From the NCBI GenBank assembly GCA_046095485.1, contig JBJTJN010000114.1, positions 1 through 15,989 on the forward strand: a DNA stretch of 15,989 nt, in the 5' to 3' direction. The position numbers were made by a program, and so were the translations under genes. The notes under the pieces are model-generated. The model was given only the letters and a program-made list of their open reading frames with translations, searched no databases and was not told where the DNA came from. The DNA is from SYFI01 sp046095485 (GTDB taxonomy: Bacteria > Actinomycetota > Thermoleophilia > Miltoncostaeales > Miltoncostaeaceae). Positions 11,930 to 15,989 of the stretch are shown here, piece after piece. Position 1 is the stretch's first letter. Each line of letters begins with the position of its first letter.

Positions 11930-13861
11930 ATGGGCACCGAGCCGCTCCGCGATCAGCTCGCCGCGCTGCCCGACGCGCCGGGCGTGTACCTGTTCCGCGA
12001 CGCCGACGACCGCGTGATGTACGTGGGCAAGGCGAAGTCGCTGCGCAAGCGGGTGTTCTCGTACTTCGAGGCGCCGGTGCGCGGCCAGGACGGCACGGGG
12101 GAGGGGCGTCCGGGTCCCAAGGCAGGGCTGCACCCGCGCATCTCGGAGATGGTCTCGCGCGCCGAGCGCCTCGAGGCCCTGGTGGTGAACAGCGAGCAGG
12201 AGGCCCTGATCCTCGAGGGCAACCTCATCACCACCCACCGCCCGCCCTTCAACGTGAAGCTGCGTGACGACAAGAGCTACCCGTACATCGGCATAAGCCT
12301 CGACGAGGCCTACCCGCGCGTGTACTTCACGCGCGAGCGCCACCGGCGCGACCGGGTGTACTTCGGCCCGTTCTCGAGCGCGTCGAAGGTGCGCGAGACG
12401 CTGTCGCTGATCGGGAAGATCTTCCCGAGCCGCCCGTGCGAGGGCACCGAGCCCGGCCGACCGTCGGGCATCCCATGCCTCGATTACCACATCAAGCGGT
12501 GCATGGCGCCGTGCGTCGACTACATCAGCCTGCAGGACTACCGGCACCTGATCGACCAGATCATCGCGTTCCTGTCGGGCCGCTATCGCGGGCTCGAGCA
12601 GGAGCTCGAGCAGCAGATGCGCGAGGCCGCCGAGGCCCAGCGGTTCGAGGACGCCGCGGTGTTCCGCAACAGGCTCAACGCCGTGCGCCACCTCATGGAG
12701 CGCCAGCTGATGAGCAGCGACTCGCTGGAGTCGCTCGACGTGCTGGGCGTGGCCGTGGACGACGACGGCGAGGCGGCCAACGTGCAGGTGCTGCAGGTGC
12801 GCGACGGCGTGCTGGGCGACCGGCAGTCGTTCTTCGTGGACGCCGCGGGGTCGAGCGACCCGGGGACGGTGCTCGAGCAGTTCGTGATGGAGTACTACGC
12901 GCTGGGCATGGCGATACCGCCGCTGGTGGTGGTGCCCTTCGGCATGCAGACGCGTGGCATCGAGGCCGTGCTGGCCGAGCGGCGCCAGGCCGGGGTGGAG
13001 GTGCGGGCATCAGAGCGCGGCGAGAAGCGCCGCATGCAGGAGCTGGCCGAGCGCAATGCGCGACTGGCCCTCGACCAGGACCGGGCCAGGGCGGCACGCA
13101 CCCGCGAGCGCCGCACCGCCGCCCTGGGCGACCTGCAGAGGGCCCTGGGCCTGGACGCCCCGCCCATGCGCATCGAGTGCTTCGACATCTCCAACCTCGG
13201 CGCCACCTATGCCGTGGCGTCGATGACGGTGCTGAACGGCGGCGCGCCCGATCGCAAGCACTACCGGTCGTTCACCATGCGCCACGAGGGCGGACCCGAC
13301 GACTTCGCCCGCATGGAGGAGGCCATCGGCCGGCGCATGGCGCGCCTGGCGTCGGGCGACCCCGATGCCAGCCTCGGGGCCAGGCCATCGCTCGTGGTGA
13401 TCGACGGCGGCAAGGGGCAGCTGGGCGCCGCGCAGCGCGCCATGCGCGAGGCCGGCATCGACGTGCCGATGATCGGCCTGGCCAAGCAACAGGAGGAGGT
13501 CTTCGTGCCCGGGCGGTCCGAGCCGATCCTGCTGCCCGAGGACTCCGCGGGGCTCAAGCTGCTGCAGCAGGTGCGCGACGAGGCCCACCGGTTCGCCCTG
13601 CGCCACCACCGCGGGCGCCGCGGCAAGGGCATGACGGCCAGCGCCATGGACGCCCTGCCGGGCGTGGGCCCGGCCCGGCGCCGCGCGATACTGCGACACT
13701 TCGGCTCGCCGGAGCGCTTCCTCGCCGCCACGCGCGAGGAGATGGAGGCGGTGCCGGGCCTGCCGCCGAAGGTGGCACGCGACATCTACGAGCACCTCAA
13801 CAAGACGGGCGGTCCCGACCAGGTCGAGACCCTCGCCGGATCGGGCAACGGATGGAGCTGA
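11930..13861 (+). CDS. uvrC: UvrABC system protein C (excinuclease subunit)
   Basis: This 643-residue subunit of UvrABC nucleotide excision repair makes both incisions beside a lesion. The N-terminal GIY-YIG nuclease shows GVYLF (18-22), YVGKAKSLRKR (31-41, R39) and E96 in EALILEGNLI. About 15 extra Gly/Pro-rich residues (about 50-66) separate these compared with E. coli. The cysteines C170, C183, C191 and C195 match the four-cysteine Fe-S cluster spacing described for UvrC. The UVR domain that binds UvrB lies near 226-256. The C-terminal RNase H-like nuclease has D419 (CFDISN), D492 (IDGGKGQ) and H553 (EAHRFA). It is followed by a helix-hairpin-helix pair (575-625, LPGVGPARRRAILRHFGS). ATG 11930 is supported by a -10 box 7 nt upstream. 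The 3' end overlaps rapZ by 10 bp. Confidence 0.97.
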   Translation: MGTEPLRDQLAALPDAPGVYLFRDADDRVMYVGKAKSLRKRVFSYFEAPVRGQDGTGEGRPGPKAGLHPRISEMVSRAERLEALVVNSEQEALILEGNLITTHRPPFNVKLRDDKSYPYIGISLDEAYPRVYFTRERHRRDRVYFGPFSSASKVRETLSLIGKIFPSRPCEGTEPGRPSGIPCLDYHIKRCMAPCVDYISLQDYRHLIDQIIAFLSGRYRGLEQELEQQMREAAEAQRFEDAAVFRNRLNAVRHLMERQLMSSDSLESLDVLGVAVDDDGEAANVQVLQVRDGVLGDRQSFFVDAAGSSDPGTVLEQFVMEYYALGMAIPPLVVVPFGMQTRGIEAVLAERRQAGVEVRASERGEKRRMQELAERNARLALDQDRARAARTRERRTAALGDLQRALGLDAPPMRIECFDISNLGATYAVASMTVLNGGAPDRKHYRSFTMRHEGGPDDFARMEEAIGRRMARLASGDPDASLGARPSLVVIDGGKGQLGAAQRAMREAGIDVPMIGLAKQQEEVFVPGRSEPILLPEDSAGLKLLQQVRDEAHRFALRHHRGRRGKGMTASAMDALPGVGPARRRAILRHFGSPERFLAATREEMEAVPGLPPKVARDIYEHLNKTGGPDQVETLAGSGNGWS

Positions 13862-14724
13862 CGATCATCACCGGCCTCTCGGGCGCCGGCAAGTCGGGGG
13901 CGATGGGCGCGTTCGAGGACGCCGACTTCTTCTGCATCGACAACCTGCCGCCGCAGCTGCTGCCGTCGCTCGTGGACCTCTTCCGCCTCGAGGGCAGCAG
14001 CGTGGAGCGCGCCGCCCTGGTGTTCGACGTGCGCGGCGGCGCGTGGTTCGACGAGCTCGCGCGCGAGCTCGACCGCATCGCGCAGATCCCCGACATCCAC
14101 ATGCAGATGGTGTTCCTCGAGGCCTCGGACGAGGTGCTGCTGGCCCGGTTCCGCGAGACGCGCCGGCGCCATCCGCTGGCCGCGGGCGGCGAGGTGCTGC
14201 GCGGCATCGAGCAGGAGCGCGCCCTGCTGCAGGACCTTCGCGATCGCGCCGACGTGGTGATCGACACCAGCGCGATGAACCCCTGGGATCTCCGCGACGC
14301 CGTGGCGCAGGAGATGGCGCCGTCGCACCGCCCGCGCATGCGCGTCACGTTCGCGTCGTTCGGGTTCAAGCATGGCGTGCCGCGCGAGGCCGACCTGATG
14401 TTCGACGTGAGGTTCCTGCGCAATCCGCACTACGTGCCCGAGCTCACGGCGCTCACGGGCGAGGACGCCGCGGTGGCCGACTACGTGGCGGACGACCCGG
14501 ACTACGCGGGGTTCATGGACCGGCTGTTCGCGCTGCTCGACTACGTGCTGCCGCTCTACGAGGCCGAGGGCAAGCGCCACCTGGTAGTGGCCATCGGGTG
14601 CACGGGCGGCCGGCACCGCAGCGTCACCGTGGCCGAGGCGCTGGCCGCCCGGTACGCGGAGTCGCTGGACGCCACCGTGGCCCACCGCGACTCCGGCCGA
14701 CCGGCCGAGGTGAGGTCGGCGTGA
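13852..14724 (+). CDS. rapZ: RapZ/YvcJ-family P-loop nucleotide-binding protein
   Basis: This 290-residue protein is close to the E. coli length (284). The Walker A motif is GLSGAGKS (8-15). Family blocks follow: FEDADFFCIDNLPPQLLP, VFDVRGG, FLEASDEVLLARFRETRRRHPL, FASFGFKHGVPREADLMFDVRFLRNPHY and, near the C-terminus, VAIGCTGGRHRSVTVAEAL. In E. coli RapZ binds glucosamine-6-phosphate and the small RNA GlmZ. In actinobacteria and firmicutes the homologue binds ATP/GTP, and its exact role is less clear, although it stays linked to yvcK. Here it lies between uvrC and yvcK with overlaps at both ends (10 bp and GTGA), so the three are one operon. The ATG lies inside the last codons of uvrC, so translation is probably coupled. 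Confidence 0.95.
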   Translation: MELTIITGLSGAGKSGAMGAFEDADFFCIDNLPPQLLPSLVDLFRLEGSSVERAALVFDVRGGAWFDELARELDRIAQIPDIHMQMVFLEASDEVLLARFRETRRRHPLAAGGEVLRGIEQERALLQDLRDRADVVIDTSAMNPWDLRDAVAQEMAPSHRPRMRVTFASFGFKHGVPREADLMFDVRFLRNPHYVPELTALTGEDAAVADYVADDPDYAGFMDRLFALLDYVLPLYEAEGKRHLVVAIGCTGGRHRSVTVAEALAARYAESLDATVAHRDSGRPAEVRSA

Positions 14725-15701
14725 ACACCCCGCACGTGGTGGCCCTCGGTGGCGGCACCGGGCTGTCGTCGCTGCTGCGCGGCCTCAAGCGGCGCGACCT
14801 GGACATCTCGGCCATCGTGGGCGTGGCCGATGACGGCGGGTCGTCCGGCCGCCTGCGGCGCGAGCTCGGCATGTTGCCGCCGGGCGACATCCGCAACGTG
14901 CTCGTGGCCCTGGCCGACGACGAGTCGCTCATGGGCCGCCTCTTCCAGCACCGGTTCGCCGATGGAGATCTGTCGGGCCACCCCTTCGGCAACCTCATCC
15001 TCGCGGCGCTCACCGAGGTGACCGGCTCGTTCGACGAGGCCGTGCGCGAGGCATCGCGGGTGCTCAAGGTAAACGGGCGCGTCATCCCCGGTGCCCTCGA
15101 GCACGTGCGCCTGTGGGCCGAGCGCGAGGACGGCACCGAGGCCTGCGGCGAGACCCTCATCGCGTCGGGCGTGGGCGCCTGTCGCCGCGTGTGGCTCGAC
15201 CCCGAGCCCGCCGCGCACCCCGACGCCCTCGCCGCCATCTCGGATGCCGACCTCATCCTGCTCGGCCCCGGGTCGCTGTTCACCAGCGTGCTCCCGCACC
15301 TGGCGGTGGGGGAGATCGCGGAGGCCGTGGCCCAGTCGCGGGGGCTGCGCGCCTACGTATGCAACATCATGACCCAGCCCGGCGAGACCGACGGCATGGA
15401 CGCGCTCACCCACCTCGACCGCGTGCTCGAGATGGCGCCCGATGCCGTGGACGTGGTGGTGGTGCACGCCGGAGCGCTGGAGCCCGCCGCGCTCGCGCAG
15501 TACGCCGCCGAGGGGCAGGAGCCCGTGCTGGTGGACGTGCCCGCGCTGGAGTCGCGCGGGGTGCGCGTGGTGGCCGCGGACATCGCCGAGGACGACCACG
15601 CCGTGCGCCACGCGCCCGAGGCCCTGGCCGAGGTGCTCATGCCCCTCGCGCGGGAGGGAGCGGACCGCCGCGCGGCGTCGGGTTCCGCGCACCCCGCGTG
15701 A
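14721..15701 (+). CDS. yvcK: YvcK/GlmR gluconeogenesis factor (CofD-like family)
   Basis: This 326-residue cytoplasmic protein of the UPF0052 family binds UDP-GlcNAc and directs carbon into peptidoglycan precursors; it is needed on gluconeogenic carbon sources. The Rossmann-like start is VVALGGGTGLSSLLRGLK. Family blocks are VGVADDGGSSGRLRRELGMLPPGDIRNVLVALA, HPFGNLILAALTEVTGSF, VNGRVIPGA, LLGPGSLFTSVLPHL and YVCNIMTQPGETDGM. The C-terminal 25 residues or so are a variable, charged tail. The GTG start overlaps the rapZ stop (GTGA). In many actinobacteria the next gene is whiA; here a 203-bp regulatory region and an unrelated ORF follow. Confidence 0.95.
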   Translation: MNTPHVVALGGGTGLSSLLRGLKRRDLDISAIVGVADDGGSSGRLRRELGMLPPGDIRNVLVALADDESLMGRLFQHRFADGDLSGHPFGNLILAALTEVTGSFDEAVREASRVLKVNGRVIPGALEHVRLWAEREDGTEACGETLIASGVGACRRVWLDPEPAAHPDALAAISDADLILLGPGSLFTSVLPHLAVGEIAEAVAQSRGLRAYVCNIMTQPGETDGMDALTHLDRVLEMAPDAVDVVVVHAGALEPAALAQYAAEGQEPVLVDVPALESRGVRVVAADIAEDDHAVRHAPEALAEVLMPLAREGADRRAASGSAHPA

Positions 15702-15723
15702 TTGTTGCGACTGCGTAAACCGC

Positions 15724-15738
15724 CCGCTCGTAGCGAGG
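15724..15738 (+). terminator. Very short hairpin after yvcK
   Basis: CGCT-CGT-AGCG (overlapping CTCG-TAG-CGAG) lies 25-35 bp after the yvcK stop and has no T tract. It is only a weak candidate for the end of the uvrC-rapZ-yvcK operon. Confidence 0.2.
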
Positions 15739-15779
15739 AAATGTGCCCCCATGCACGTTGCGGGAAGGGTATGTAGCAC

Positions 15780-15809
15780 TTGTGACGAAAAGCGGGACGC
15801 CCGTAGAGT
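15780..15809 (+). promoter_or_regulatory. Promoter TTGTGA-N18-TAGAGT
   Basis: TTGTGA (15780-15785) and TAGAGT (15804-15809) are separated by 18 bp. This is the clearest -35/-10 pair in the window. Transcription would start near 15816, giving a leader of about 90 nt before ATG 15905. Confidence 0.6.
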
Positions 15810-15829
15810 GCTGTCAGCACGACAGCACT
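15807..15829. promoter_or_regulatory. Inverted repeat AGTGCTGT-N7-ACAGCACT over the promoter start site
   Basis: There are two perfect 8-bp arms (15807-15814 and 15822-15829). The left arm overlaps the -10 box and the predicted start site lies in the spacer, the position of a repressor operator. A further half-site AGCACT (15775-15780) touches the -35. As RNA it could also form a hairpin. Confidence 0.5.
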
Positions 15830-15840
15830 GCTGCGTGCAA

Positions 15841-15875
15841 CCGCGAAACCCACCTCATCTCATCCGGGTTAGCGG
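15841..15875 (+). promoter_or_regulatory. Leader hairpin in the 5' UTR
   Basis: CCGC and AACCC (15841-15851) pair with GGGTT and GCGG (15866-15875) around a 14-nt pyrimidine-rich loop, nine pairs in all. It lies 18 nt before the ribosome-binding site AAAGGAG (15893-15899). It may stabilise the transcript or modulate translation. It does not match a riboswitch class I recognise. Confidence 0.4.
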
Positions 15876-15904
15876 GGATCCCTGTCCTATCCAAAGGAGC
15901 TCAA

Positions 15905-15989
15905 ATGGGTGCTCGCGCCAAGGCGATTTTTCCGCTCGCGCTTGTCATCGGAGTTCTGTCGTTCCTGTGGACGGAGTTCTCTCTGAACT
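15905..15989 (+). CDS. Membrane or secreted protein, N-terminus only (truncated by window end)
   Basis: Only 28 residues are visible. They begin MGARAKAIFPLALVIGVLSF and then read LWTEFSLN, a short basic start followed by a hydrophobic segment of about 16 residues. This is a signal peptide or a single membrane anchor. The ribosome-binding site AAAGGAG is excellent and 5 nt before the ATG. The preceding leader and canonical promoter set this gene apart from the leaderless genes in the window. Codons are less GC-rich than in the neighbours (ATT, TTT, GTT, TCT). That may mean high expression or a different origin. It is not WhiA, whose N-terminus is soluble. Function cannot be assigned. Confidence 0.7.
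   Translation, partial: MGARAKAIFPLALVIGVLSFLWTEFSLN

Noticed and set aside
14556..15779. A 407-codon minus-strand frame opposite rapZ and yvcK
   Set aside because: It is His/Arg/Val-rich shadow sequence opposite two highly conserved genes, with no independent start signal.
15816..15904. Known riboswitch class (c-di-AMP, c-di-GMP, cobalamin) in the leader before 15905
   Set aside because: I compared the leader with the conserved cores I know and found none. It has one hairpin and a ribosome-binding site only.
1..15989. CRISPR arrays, insertion sequences, tRNA or rRNA genes
   Set aside because: I saw no regularly spaced repeats, transposase motifs, terminal inverted repeats, tRNA cloverleaf or rRNA segments on either strand.

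Overview
The window is about 70% GC and gene-dense, with frequent GTG starts and GTGA stop/start overlaps. It looks like a chromosomal segment from a high-GC actinobacterium. The linked uvrC-rapZ-yvcK order, a 6C-type small RNA and several apparently leaderless promoters all fit Actinobacteriota. A deep lineage such as Thermoleophilia is plausible, but no 16S or marker phylogeny is available here.

Layout, left to right. At 1-332 (-) is the 5' part of a class I SAM methyltransferase that carries a one-base frameshift. At 430-3173 (+) two exported hydrolases are translationally coupled: a trypsin-like protease and a GH3 glycosidase of the NagZ fold. Their last stop codon interlocks with that of a convergent GH63-like (alpha/alpha)6 glucosidase (3170-4447, -). 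The gap 4448-4703 holds a small-RNA-like fold: a 9-bp closing helix around two hairpins with the same loop CCCCCCGA, the hallmark of actinobacterial 6C RNA. A VIT1-family metal transporter follows (4704-5408, +), converging on two minus-strand genes: an exported protein of unknown function and a two-TM protein.

thrS (6746-8650, +) is coupled to a 75-residue four-cysteine protein. That protein overlaps a convergent hypothetical gene tail to tail. The hypothetical gene in turn diverges, through a 40-bp shared promoter, from a four-TM protein. At 9833-11903 is a three-gene set of Tad-type pseudopilin-like proteins. The third has a TadG-like N-terminus fused to a VanY-type carboxypeptidase and an SLT lytic transglycosylase. 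Then come uvrC, rapZ and yvcK (11930-15701), overlapping one another. Last is a 203-bp regulatory region in front of a truncated membrane or secreted protein at the right edge, in the position where whiA often sits.

Together the genes suggest envelope and cell-wall work (secreted protease, glycosidase, fused peptidoglycan hydrolase, RapZ/YvcK control of cell-wall precursor supply) beside housekeeping genes (thrS, uvrC). The two standout observations are the 6C-like RNA and the pilin-VanY-SLT fusion. No mobile element, CRISPR, tRNA or rRNA was seen.
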